Part shown: piece by piece, positions 27,279 to 35,077 of the stretch
Layout of the letters: the number at the start of each line of letters is the position of its first letter
Numbering within the stretch: the stretch's first letter is position 1
Origin: JAWLHU01 sp041690255
GTDB lineage: Bacteria > Bacillota > Sulfobacillia > Symbiobacteriales > Symbiobacteriaceae
Direction: 5' to 3'
NCBI GenBank assembly: GCA_041690255.1
Contig: JAWLHU010000006.1
Coordinates: 186,001-250,000 of the forward strand
Length of the DNA: 64,000 bases
The notes under the pieces: generated by a model
What the model was told of the DNA's origin: nothing
Database searches by the model: none
What the model saw: only the letters and a program-made list of their open reading frames with translations
Position numbers and translations under genes: made by a program

Positions 27279-27959
27279 ATGATGATTGGGGCCCGCTCCC
27301 ACAACGATGAGCGCCATAGGGGGAACAGCATGAGCGACGAAGCCATTCGCGTGACGACTGAAGATGGCTCCGCGACGGAGGAGACGTCTCCCAAGGTGGT
27401 CAACGGAGTCCCCAGGGAGATTATCGTTCCGGCTCAGACCGGTGGTGGGGTTGTTCAGGTAAACGTCCAGTCACAGGTCGACACAGAGACCGAGTCCCAG
27501 GTCATGGCTCAGGCTCAGGCTCAGGCTCAGGCCCAGGCCCAGGTTCAGGCACAGCTGCAGGCTCAGATCCAGGCCCAGGCCCAGGTTCAGGCACAGCTGC
27601 AGGCTCAGATTCAGGCTCAGGCGCAGGTGCAGGCTCAGCTGCAGGCGCAGCTCCAGGCCCAGGTTCAGGCCCAGGCGCAGTTGCAGGCGCAGTTGCAGGC
27701 ACAGTTGCAGGCCCAGGCGCAGGCACAGGCGCAGCTTCAGGCACAGCTCCAGGCGCAACTGCAGGCTCAGTTCCAGTTCCTGCTCCTCCTCGTCCTCGTC
27801 CTGATCAGCGATGGCGAAGGCAAGAAGAAGCATGATTGGCTGCCGATCGTCATGCAGATGTTGAAAGAGAAGAAGCAGGAGGGCTGGTGGGATCAGAGCG
27901 GTTCCGGCGATACCAGTGGTGACGACGACCGCAGCGGCAAGGATTCCACCGGCAGCTGA
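27279..27959 (+). CDS. Gln-Ala dipeptide-repeat protein with hydrophobic segment
   Basis: I do not recognise this 226-residue protein. Residues 1-75 are polar. Residues 76 to about 165 are an almost unbroken run in which every other residue is Gln and the alternating one is Ala, Leu, Val or Ile. A hydrophobic segment (FLLLLVLVLI) follows, then a Lys-rich stretch and a Gly/Ser/Asp tail. A period of two favours amphipathic beta strands rather than a coiled coil. ATG at 27279 follows a near-perfect AGGAGGTGA. An internal ATG at 27330 also has AGGGGGA before it and gives a more natural N-terminus (MSDEAIR). It is flanked by terminators on both sides, so it is a single gene. Confidence 0.65.
   Translation: MMIGARSHNDERHRGNSMSDEAIRVTTEDGSATEETSPKVVNGVPREIIVPAQTGGGVVQVNVQSQVDTETESQVMAQAQAQAQAQAQVQAQLQAQIQAQAQVQAQLQAQIQAQAQVQAQLQAQLQAQVQAQAQLQAQLQAQLQAQAQAQAQLQAQLQAQLQAQFQFLLLLVLVLISDGEGKKKHDWLPIVMQMLKEKKQEGWWDQSGSGDTSGDDDRSGKDSTGS
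27504..27776 (+). repeat. 6-bp-based coding microsatellite (CAG-GCN)
   Basis: About 45 units of CAG followed by GCN, CTG/CTC, GTT/GTG or ATT/ATC. Higher-order copies of about 54 bp are visible near 27528-27640. The length is probably variable between strains through slippage. Confidence 0.85.
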
Positions 27960-27987
27960 CGCGCACACGCTCTCCCTGGAAGGGGGT

Positions 27988-28023
27988 GGGCCCGCCACAC
28001 GATGGGCGGGTCCGCTCCCTTTT
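27988..28023 (+). terminator. Hairpin terminator
   Basis: GGGCCCGCC pairs with GGGCGGGTCC (one G-T pair), followed by CTCCCTTTT. Confidence 0.7.
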
Positions 28024-28067
28024 CCCATGGCCTGTCCGGTGGTGCTGGGCCCGGGGGCGCTTCGCTG

Positions 28068-28096
28068 TTGACGCAGCCCTTTTCATATGGTACATT
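28068..28096 (+). promoter_or_regulatory. Promoter of the transketolase-RLP operon
   Basis: TTGACG and TACATT with 17 bp between them, about 40 nt before the first gene. Confidence 0.7.
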
Positions 28097-28135
28097 CCGG
28101 CTTGACATGTAACGCCACGCAAGGGAGAGAGGACC

Positions 28136-29074
28136 ATGAACCCAACAGCGAGCTCGCCCGTGACCGCCGACTGGCGGGATCAGGCCCGGCGCATCGCCCG
28201 GGGGATTCGCCGCCGGGTGCTGGAGCACACGATCAACAACAACGGCGGGTACCTGAGCCAGGCCTGCTCGTCGGCGGAGACCTTTGCCGCCCTCTATGCC
28301 CGGATCATGAACCTCGGCCCCGGCGCTGCCCCCATGATCCCGGAGCCCTTCCCGGGCGTCCCTTCCCCCGGCAACACCGGGTACTTCACCGGTGCCCTCT
28401 ACAACGGCCCGCGGGCGCCACACCTCGACCGGTTCTACATGTCCCCGGCCCACTACGGGCTGGTCCTCTACGCTGCCCTGATCGAGGCGGGCCGCATGGC
28501 CCCCGAAGGGCTGGCCCAGTTCAATCAGGACGGCGCCTCGGTCGAGATGATCGGCGCCGAGCACTCCCCGGGCATGGAGGTGACCACCGGCTCCCTGGGT
28601 CAGGGGCTCTCCCAGGCCATGGGTGTCGCACTGGCCCGCAAGCTGCGGGGCGAGACGGGCCGGACCTGGGTCTACATGTCCGACGGCGAGTTCCATGAGG
28701 GGCAGACCTGGGAGGCCATGCAGATCCTTGCGTGGCAGAAGCTCGACCGGGTCGGCATCTATGTGGATGTGAACCGCCAGTGTTGCGACGGCGCCATGTG
28801 CGATGTCATGGAGATGGGCGACCTGGCGGCGAAGCTGGAGGCCTTCGGCGCCAAGGTGATCGCCGTGGACGGTCACGACCTGGATGCCCTCGCCGCCGCT
28901 GCGGAGGTGGAGCACGCGGGCAAGCCCCTTGTCGTCCTCTGCTACACCGACCCCTGCAAGGAGATGGAGCTCCTGCGGGCCAACGCCCCTAAGCTCCACT
29001 ACCTGCGCTTCAAGAACCCGGAGGAGAAGGCGAAGTATGCCCAGTACCTCCAAGAGATGCAGGAGGAGGGCTAA
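28136..29074 (+). CDS. Split transketolase, N-terminal subunit
   Basis: The 312-residue protein is the thiamine-diphosphate-binding half of a transketolase. It shows TTGSLGQGLSQAMGVALA and SDGEFHEGQTWEA, the usual GDGxxxEG motif with the first Gly replaced by Ser, followed by DVNRQCCDGAM where the family has N-x-x-Q-x-D-G. It pairs with the next gene, 2 nt away, to form one enzyme that moves a two-carbon ketol unit between sugar phosphates. Split transketolases serve dedicated routes such as apulose-4-phosphate cleavage. The start follows AGGGAGAGAGGACC. The presence of a RuBisCO-like protein downstream suggests an unusual sugar-acid pathway. Confidence 0.85.
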   Translation: MNPTASSPVTADWRDQARRIARGIRRRVLEHTINNNGGYLSQACSSAETFAALYARIMNLGPGAAPMIPEPFPGVPSPGNTGYFTGALYNGPRAPHLDRFYMSPAHYGLVLYAALIEAGRMAPEGLAQFNQDGASVEMIGAEHSPGMEVTTGSLGQGLSQAMGVALARKLRGETGRTWVYMSDGEFHEGQTWEAMQILAWQKLDRVGIYVDVNRQCCDGAMCDVMEMGDLAAKLEAFGAKVIAVDGHDLDALAAAAEVEHAGKPLVVLCYTDPCKEMELLRANAPKLHYLRFKNPEEKAKYAQYLQEMQEEG

Positions 29075-29076
29075 CC

Positions 29077-30084
29077 ATGGAAGTCTTAACCAAGGTCCAC
29101 GCCAAGAACATTGTCAAGTGGGCGGCGGATAAGCCCGAGATTGTCCTCTTCTCCGCTGACCTGACCTCCTCGTGCGAGGCCGACCTCTTCCGCGATACCT
29201 ACCCCGACCGCTTCTTCTCCATGGGGCTGACCGAGCAGAACATGCTCTCCATGGCGGGCGGCATGGCCCGCGAGGGCTTCTTCCCCTACATTCACACCTT
29301 CGCTGTCTTCATCTACCGGCGGGCGCTGGACCAGATCGCCATGTCGGTGGCCTATCCGAACGTCCCCGTGCGCATGATCGGCTTCCTGCCGGGGATCATG
29401 ACGCCTGGGGGTGCGACGCATCAGGCGATTGAAGATGTGGCCGTCATGCGGACCCTGCCCAATATGACCATCCTCGAAACCGGCGATGCGACCGATGTGG
29501 AGTCGGTGCTGGATGTGGCCCAGGCGATTGACGGGCCGGTCTATGTCCGGATGCTCCGGGGCGAGATCCCCCGCCTGTTCGATGCCGACGAGCCGATGAT
29601 CTTCAACCGGGCCCGGGTACTCTCCCGCGGGACCGACATCGCCCTGATCACATCGGGCATCTGCACCGAGGAGGCCATGCGGGCGACCAGCATCCTGAAG
29701 GAGAAGGGTGTCTCCATCGAGCACCTGCACGTATCGACCCTGAAGCCGTTCACCGATCCACAGGTGCTGGAGGCGGTCGCCAAGGCGAGGTACGGCGTGA
29801 TCACCATGGAGAACCATACGATTATTGGCGGCCTGGGCTCCGCCGTCGCCGAGGTGATGGCCGAGAATGGCGTGGGGCGCAAGCTGGTCCGTATCGGCCT
29901 GAGGGATACCTTCGCCCACGGTGCCTCCAAGCCGTATCTTATGAAGGAGTACGGGCTGGATGCCATGGCCCTGGTCGGCGAGGTCTCCAGATTGCTGGGC
30001 CGGGAGTTCGGGATCAGCGAGAGCGACCTCAAGGCGGTCCGCCTGGTGGCGGTCCACTCCGAGGCGAAGGCGGAGGCGTTGTAA
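29077..30084 (+). CDS. Split transketolase, C-terminal subunit
   Basis: The 335-residue protein carries the pyrimidine-binding and C-terminal domains of transketolase. The catalytic Glu lies in GLTEQNMLSMAGGMA near residue 53, followed by GGATHQAIEDVAVMRTLPN. It has GGAGG before its ATG. It overlaps the RLP gene by one base (TAATG), so all three genes are probably made together. Confidence 0.87.
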   Translation: MEVLTKVHAKNIVKWAADKPEIVLFSADLTSSCEADLFRDTYPDRFFSMGLTEQNMLSMAGGMAREGFFPYIHTFAVFIYRRALDQIAMSVAYPNVPVRMIGFLPGIMTPGGATHQAIEDVAVMRTLPNMTILETGDATDVESVLDVAQAIDGPVYVRMLRGEIPRLFDADEPMIFNRARVLSRGTDIALITSGICTEEAMRATSILKEKGVSIEHLHVSTLKPFTDPQVLEAVAKARYGVITMENHTIIGGLGSAVAEVMAENGVGRKLVRIGLRDTFAHGASKPYLMKEYGLDAMALVGEVSRLLGREFGISESDLKAVRLVAVHSEAKAEAL

Positions 30085-31220
30085 TGCTGCCTAACCCGAA
30101 GCTGAACCTCTCCGGCGAGCGGTTCGCCGTCATCTACCGGATTACCGGGGCGAGCGAGGCAGAGGCCCGGCAGAAGGCGTTCGATGTCGCCGTGGAGCAG
30201 ACGGTGGAGTTCCCCTACGAACTGACCCCACCTTCGATCCAGGAGGCGATCGTCGGCCGGATCGAGCAGGTGGAGCCCGCCGGCGAGGGGCGCTGGCTCT
30301 GCCGCATCTCCTACGCTGTGGAGTCGGCCGGGGGCGAGTTGCTCCAACTGCTGAACGTGATCTTCGGCAACTCCTCTATCAAGCCGGGGATTCGGGTGGA
30401 GTCGCTCGACCTGCCTGACTCGATCCTGGGGTTGTTCCAGGGGCCGCGCTTCGGCGTGGCCGGCCTGCGGGAGCACGTGAACGTACCGGAGCGCCCGCTG
30501 CTCTGCACGGCTCTGAAGCCACAGGGGCTCTCAGCCGATCAGTTGGCCGACCTGGCCTACCGGTTCGCCCTGGGCGGCATTGATATCATTAAGGATGACC
30601 ATGGCCTGGCCGATCAGGTCACATCGCCCTATATGGACCGGGTGGCCAAGTGCGCCGCGGCGGTGGAGCGGGCGAACCGGGAGACCGGACGGAAGGCGAT
30701 CTACATGCCGAACGTGACCGCCCCGGCGGACCGGATCGTCCGGTATGGGCGGCTGGCCAAGGAGTTGGGTGCCGGGGGCCTCCTGGTCTCGCCGGGCCTG
30801 GCCGGGCTGGATACCATGCGCCTCCTCGCTGAAGATGACCAGATCGGGCTGCCGATCATGAGCCATCCGGCCTTCCTCGGCCCGTTCGTCACCCACCCCG
30901 ATAACGGGATCTCCCACTACGCCCTCTTCGGCCAGATCATGCGGCTGGCCGGTGCCGACGCCACGGTCTACCCGAACTGGGGCGGCCGCTTCTCCTTCTC
31001 CAAGGAGGAGTGCGCCTCGATCGCTGCGGGCAGCATCGTCCCCATGGGTCATACGAAGCCGATCTTCCCGGCACCCGGCGGCGGCATGTCGCTGGAGCGG
31101 GTCCCCGAGATGTACGATGTCTACGGCCGCGACGTGATCTTCCTGATCGGCGGGGGCCTCTTCAAGCAGGGGCCGGATCTGGTGGCGAACTGCCGTAGCT
31201 TCCTTGAGATGATCAGCTAG
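30084..31220 (+). CDS. RuBisCO-like protein (form IV)
   Basis: The 378-residue protein has the RuBisCO large-subunit fold. A LLCTALKPQGLS segment supplies the Lys equivalent to spinach K175. The metal-site motif that reads KDDE in true RuBisCO is KDDH here (GGIDIIKDDHG), so the carbamylated Lys and Asp remain but the Glu is His. SHPAF matches the His294 region. The loop-6 Lys is not present at YPNWGGRFSF. It should therefore not fix CO2. Known RLPs enolise or decarboxylate sugar-phosphate-like substrates, including branched-sugar acids. With the split transketolase it may act on a four- to six-carbon sugar-acid phosphate. A terminator follows. Confidence 0.85.
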   Translation: MLPNPKLNLSGERFAVIYRITGASEAEARQKAFDVAVEQTVEFPYELTPPSIQEAIVGRIEQVEPAGEGRWLCRISYAVESAGGELLQLLNVIFGNSSIKPGIRVESLDLPDSILGLFQGPRFGVAGLREHVNVPERPLLCTALKPQGLSADQLADLAYRFALGGIDIIKDDHGLADQVTSPYMDRVAKCAAAVERANRETGRKAIYMPNVTAPADRIVRYGRLAKELGAGGLLVSPGLAGLDTMRLLAEDDQIGLPIMSHPAFLGPFVTHPDNGISHYALFGQIMRLAGADATVYPNWGGRFSFSKEECASIAAGSIVPMGHTKPIFPAPGGGMSLERVPEMYDVYGRDVIFLIGGGLFKQGPDLVANCRSFLEMIS

Positions 31221-31232
31221 AGCCTTTGATCC

Positions 31233-31268
31233 GCAGATCACCCCGGCAGCCTTGCCGGGGTGATCTGC
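31233..31268. terminator. Perfect 16-bp hairpin after the RLP gene
   Basis: GCAGATCACCCCGGCA pairs exactly with TGCCGGGGTGATCTGC across a 4-nt loop. It has no T run on the plus strand. It lies between the RLP operon and the 3' part of the split host gene, so it can serve both strands. Confidence 0.75.
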
Positions 31269-31290
31269 GCAGAGGAGGAAGCCTGGGCAA

Positions 31291-31425
31291 CTAGATGCAT
31301 CCCCAGCCCCCGGCGGGATAGGCCGCGATACCCGGGAGGCCGGCGGTGGTCGGGTAGGCCGAGGGCACCGTCGCCACGGTGGTCACGGGGACGGCGTACT
31401 CATAGACGCGGTACACGGTAGCGTT
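31291..31425 (-). pseudogene. 3' part of a host gene split by the integrated element
   Basis: On the minus strand this segment encodes ATVYRVYEYAVPVTTVATV, then a Tyr/Pro/Ala/Gly-rich tail ending GGWGCI and TAG. Alone it has no start with a ribosome site. When it is joined at the TT of the attachment core to the segment at 48753-48860, the 135 + 108 bases give one open frame of exactly 81 codons (80 residues plus stop). The rebuilt protein is small and rich in Tyr, Ala, Pro and Gly, like many spore-coat or surface peptides. That functional reading is inference; the in-frame restoration is seen directly. Confidence 0.8.
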
Positions 31426-31450
31426 TGCTGCCGTGTATTTTCGTGACCAA
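31400..31450. mobile_element. attL of the serine-recombinase element
   Basis: The outer half is host sequence; the inner half ends with GTGACCAA at 31443-31450. The shared core is ACGGTAGCnTT (31415-31425), which recurs at 48742-48752. The proposed crossover dinucleotide is TT at 31424-31425. Confidence 0.8.
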
Positions 31451-31632
31451 CTACTGACGCCTAGATAGGTGCGGGTCTCAGGGCTTGCGGATGCTCTGGG
31501 GAAGCGCTGGGTGACCTTATGACCCCGGACTACGTGTTGGCTAGACAGGCGATGAAGGGGGGCAGCCCACCGCTGCGCGCATCGGGTCACATCGGGCGAG
31601 AGCGCCCCAGGCGGCCGCACGTTCATGACCGA

Positions 31633-32994
31633 CTACTGCACTGGACGGGGGCTGTGAAAGCAGCCGCCCCAGGCAGCGCCCTGCGCGACGTTGATGACCG
31701 CTTCCCCTTCCCCGAACCCGCCGCGGATGTATACGCCGTTGTACTGATCTCGGGCGACGAAGACGCCCCAGTTGATGGCCGTCTCTCCCCAGGAGATCCC
31801 AGAAACGCCAAGGCGGGGCAGCCATTCTGTGCGTGGGATGACCCGATCCTGTACCACATATCGAATCGGACCCGACAGGGCCTGCTCCACCAAGTGCCGC
31901 CAGTCCTCGGCACTTGTTACCCATCCTGGCGTGACACCATGCCCGGCATAGCCGACCACGGGCTTCAAAATGAAGTCCGCCTGCCTCTCAACGAGTAGAC
32001 GGGTCATGTCGTGCTCCTCTCCGTGCCGTCGGGTCGTGCCACTCTCGACGAAGCGTGTCCAGGGGACGTAGCGCCTAATCAGCTCGTGCTCTTTGGGCTG
32101 CAAGGTTTCGTGCTCGGTAGCCTCAGACAGCAGGGCCAGCGTGCCCTTGTTTCCTACCAGTTCGGCGGCAAAGGTCATCGCCAATAACAGATTCCCATTC
32201 CGGTAGGCCTCCAGTACGGGCTGAAGGTCTTCCGGACTCTCCTTCAGGTCGTCAATTACGAAGGTCCGGTAGAGGATGTCGATCCGGCGGTCTCCGCGGT
32301 AGAGGAAGCCGTCCCGACACTCCACTTGGCGAATGTGACAGGGGAATGCATCAAACCCGTACTCGGTAAGCCTGTGGCTGAACCACGACATCATGTCCGC
32401 CAACTTGGCGTAGGAGGTATGCCAGTCAATCACCGCAATGGTGGGTCGTCCTCCCAGCCCGCGCTGCCGTGCGGCCCTCCATAGCTCTGTAGCGACACCT
32501 TCCATCGTGTCGGTATAGGTCAGCCCCTCTTCTTCGACGAACTCGCGATAGAAGGGAATCCGGAGCAGGGTCCGGAGGAAGTCGCTGTTCGAGATCCCGC
32601 CGGTGCTGCTATGTACGTTAAACTCTAAAAGCTTGAAGCCATCGGCTGCCTCGTACATATCGGCACGACCTAGCAGCACCAGATGATCCTCCCAGGTAGC
32701 CTCAATTGCGGCCGTCTCAACTGGCCCGAAGCCCAGCCGTCTACACATCGCCCGCACATCGCCCCCGAATAAGCGATCCGGCACCTGCATTATGACCTGA
32801 AATAGCTGGCTGATGTCGGTCTCCAGAGCAGCCACCTGCGGGCCTGTCAGAAAGACAGGATGCGCTAGGATCTGCTGATCCACCGGTAGAAGCCCCGCTC
32901 GCTGAACGGTCTCGCCCATCTCTACGTGTGCGGCATTCGCCCGATCCGGGTTACGGCAGACCCAAGCGCTAAAGCGTTCGGTAAGCTGATTCAC
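31633..32994 (-). CDS. Circularly permuted ATP-grasp ligase
   Basis: The 453-residue protein resembles circularly permuted ATP-grasp enzymes (glutathionylspermidine-synthase-like). FNVHSSTGGISNSDF near residue 145 is the substrate/phosphate-binding block. ILKPVVGYAGHGV and VVQDRVIP near residues 345-395 give the ATP-grasp Lys and the strand-loop region. Such enzymes activate a carboxylate as acyl phosphate and join it to an amine. In the cluster it probably forms an amide bond with an amino acid or amine. The GTG start has AGGAGG 7 nt upstream. It is the last gene of the operon and lies about 180 bp from attL. Confidence 0.7.
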   Translation of the reverse strand: MNQLTERFSAWVCRNPDRANAAHVEMGETVQRAGLLPVDQQILAHPVFLTGPQVAALETDISQLFQVIMQVPDRLFGGDVRAMCRRLGFGPVETAAIEATWEDHLVLLGRADMYEAADGFKLLEFNVHSSTGGISNSDFLRTLLRIPFYREFVEEEGLTYTDTMEGVATELWRAARQRGLGGRPTIAVIDWHTSYAKLADMMSWFSHRLTEYGFDAFPCHIRQVECRDGFLYRGDRRIDILYRTFVIDDLKESPEDLQPVLEAYRNGNLLLAMTFAAELVGNKGTLALLSEATEHETLQPKEHELIRRYVPWTRFVESGTTRRHGEEHDMTRLLVERQADFILKPVVGYAGHGVTPGWVTSAEDWRHLVEQALSGPIRYVVQDRVIPRTEWLPRLGVSGISWGETAINWGVFVARDQYNGVYIRGGFGEGEAVINVAQGAAWGGCFHSPRPVQ

Positions 32995-33026
32995 TCATGC
33001 TCCTCCTCTCGCATCGAGGGTAGCTA

Positions 33027-33776
33027 CTACCGGCCAAACAACCACCCGCCGTTGACGTTCAGGACTTCACCTGTGATGAACGAGGCTTCTGCGGAAGCGA
33101 GGAACCGTGTGGCCGAAGCGATGTCATCGGCTCGGCCTGGCCGACCCATCGGCGTCTGTGAGATAATCTCCCTGATTCTCGTGTCGGGCCAGCCGCCGGT
33201 AAAGCCCGTATCTGCAATGAAGCCGGGGGCGATGGCGTTGACCGTTATGCCCCTGGGGCTCAGTTCTCGCGCTAAACCGTAGGTCATGCCAATCAGCCCG
33301 GCCTTGGCGGCCGCATAGGCGACAGCGCCCGGACGGCTACCGCCCGTGAACGCAGCAATAGAACTGATGTTGATAATCCGTCCACCGGGGTAGGCCATGT
33401 GCCTGGCTGCAGCGGCGGCCATGAGGAAGCTGCCTTTCAGGTTTGCGTCCAGGACCGTATCCCACAGGGCTTCGGCCTCGCCGAGGTCCATGTCAGTATG
33501 GACGCCTTCGATGAACCCCGCATTGTTGACGAGCACGTCGATCTTGCCAAAGCGGCCGACAATCTCCTCAACGGCCCTCCGAACATCATCTAGCCTGGAC
33601 ACGTCTGTTCGAATAGGCATGACCTCACCGCCCAGTTCCCGTACAGCAACCTGGAGCCGGGCGTCATCACGCCCGAGAATGGCCACGTCTGAGTCGGCGG
33701 CAAAGGCCGCGGCGACGGCCTTACCGATTCCGCTGCTTCCTCCGGTAATGACAATAACTCGCTTAGCTCTGCTCAC
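33027..33776 (-). CDS. SDR-family oxidoreductase (FabG-like)
   Basis: The 249-residue protein is a classical short-chain dehydrogenase: TGGSSGIG at 11-18, NNAG near 88, Ser in INISSIA, and the YAAAK catalytic pair. It reduces a ketone or oxidises an alcohol with NAD(P)(H). The open frame extends far upstream, but the GTG at 33776 overlaps the MFS stop by 4 nt (GTGA), has AGGGGG before it and fits the family length. It is probably a tailoring reductase of the pathway. Confidence 0.88.
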   Translation of the reverse strand: MSRAKRVIVITGGSSGIGKAVAAAFAADSDVAILGRDDARLQVAVRELGGEVMPIRTDVSRLDDVRRAVEEIVGRFGKIDVLVNNAGFIEGVHTDMDLGEAEALWDTVLDANLKGSFLMAAAAARHMAYPGGRIINISSIAAFTGGSRPGAVAYAAAKAGLIGMTYGLARELSPRGITVNAIAPGFIADTGFTGGWPDTRIREIISQTPMGRPGRADDIASATRFLASAEASFITGEVLNVNGGWLFGR

Positions 33777-35077
33777 CGTGCAGATACCCCCTGTGCCGAA
33801 TGTTGGCCCCTGCGAAAGAAGAGCCAGGTGAAGAGAATCATGGCCACCGCCACTCCGAGTAGAACCCACAGGAATGCGGTATACCCCATCGCTGCTCCTC
33901 CCAGCCCCATCAGGCTGCTTCCGAGCGGGATGCTGGCGAAGGTAACGAGCCGCCTGAGACTGAAGACCCGTACCCGAACTGACGATGGAGTGAGGTCGAG
34001 CCACGTGCCACCGGCCACGGCCACAAGGACCATGAACAGTACACCGACGAGGCCGCTTGACAGGATTAGTGACCAGGGACTTCGTAGAGTGCTCATGAGG
34101 CCGAGAACGGCGCAGATTAGCAGAGCGGCCACGCCGACCACCCGTTCCGGGTGCTTGATTTTCTTGGCGTACGGGACGAAGAGCGCGGTGGTGGTGAGCA
34201 TACCGGCACCGTATACGCTGGAGATACGACCGTACAGAATCGCGTCGTTGCCGAAGCCCATCTCGGTGAGAAAGGCTGGCAATAGGGAGAAAAAGGGGAA
34301 GACGATTAGGTTGCCGGCGATGCCGATAGCCAGCATGAAAAGCAGAGTTGGTTGTTCTTTGATCCAAACCACGCCCACCTTAGCGTCGCTCCACGTATTG
34401 CGGAGGATCATGTCCGGCCTGATGCCTCCGGCATTCTCCGTCTGGATAGCAGGCTGGGTATCCCGGACTACGTCCCGCCAGAGCCAGAGCAGCATAGACG
34501 TGATGAGGACCGCCAGGCCACCGAGGACTGGCAACAGCCATAGTAGGCCCAAGGCGACCAGGGTACCGCCGAGCAGGGGGGCAGCCAGCCGGGCTACCTG
34601 GGCCTGAAGCTGAAGCAGCGAGGCAGTCCGGCTGGAAGGCCAGGCGGACGGGGCGAGGTCGGCCGCAGTCGTCTCTAGCCCGGCTTGGTAAAGGGCGTTT
34701 GTGCTCTCGATTAGCAGGTACGTGGCAGCCGACAGCATGACGAACGCCACTGCGCTGCTGCCTCCGAGGTAGCTCACTGCTAGGGCTGCGAAGGCCAGGG
34801 CAAGAATCCCTTGGATGCGCAGGAGGAACCCCGAGCGGCTCATTCGGTCGATCAGACCAGCCAGTATGACCACCGTAACCGTGGATGCCATGCTGGACAG
34901 CCCGACGGTAACGCCCAGCAGGCCCCCGCCGCCCGGCGAACGGGCGATAGACCAGTTCAGCCCGAATACATTCAGGCCGTAAGATATGAAAATTAGGAAA
35001 CTCGGCAACCATAGCTTGAGAAACGGGGCCGTTGTTTGGGGTTTGGCGTTAGGTTCCGGCACATGCATAGATCTCAC
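33773..35077 (-). CDS. MFS transporter, probable product exporter
   Basis: The 434-residue protein has about twelve membrane helices and major-facilitator character. A FLLRIQGIL-type loop follows helix 2-3, and a central cytoplasmic loop of about 25 residues lies near residue 210. I chose the GTG at 35077 because it overlaps the amidase stop (GTGA) with AAGGAA just before it; an ATG lies 9 nt downstream. Position inside the biosynthetic operon suggests export of the product or self-resistance. Confidence 0.82.
   Translation of the reverse strand: MRSMHVPEPNAKPQTTAPFLKLWLPSFLIFISYGLNVFGLNWSIARSPGGGGLLGVTVGLSSMASTVTVVILAGLIDRMSRSGFLLRIQGILALAFAALAVSYLGGSSAVAFVMLSAATYLLIESTNALYQAGLETTAADLAPSAWPSSRTASLLQLQAQVARLAAPLLGGTLVALGLLWLLPVLGGLAVLITSMLLWLWRDVVRDTQPAIQTENAGGIRPDMILRNTWSDAKVGVVWIKEQPTLLFMLAIGIAGNLIVFPFFSLLPAFLTEMGFGNDAILYGRISSVYGAGMLTTTALFVPYAKKIKHPERVVGVAALLICAVLGLMSTLRSPWSLILSSGLVGVLFMVLVAVAGGTWLDLTPSSVRVRVFSLRRLVTFASIPLGSSLMGLGGAAMGYTAFLWVLLGVAVAMILFTWLFFRRGQHSAQGVSAR

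Noticed and set aside
30084..31220. Functional RuBisCO
   Set aside because: The metal-site Glu and loop-6 Lys are replaced, and no small subunit or phosphoribulokinase is present.
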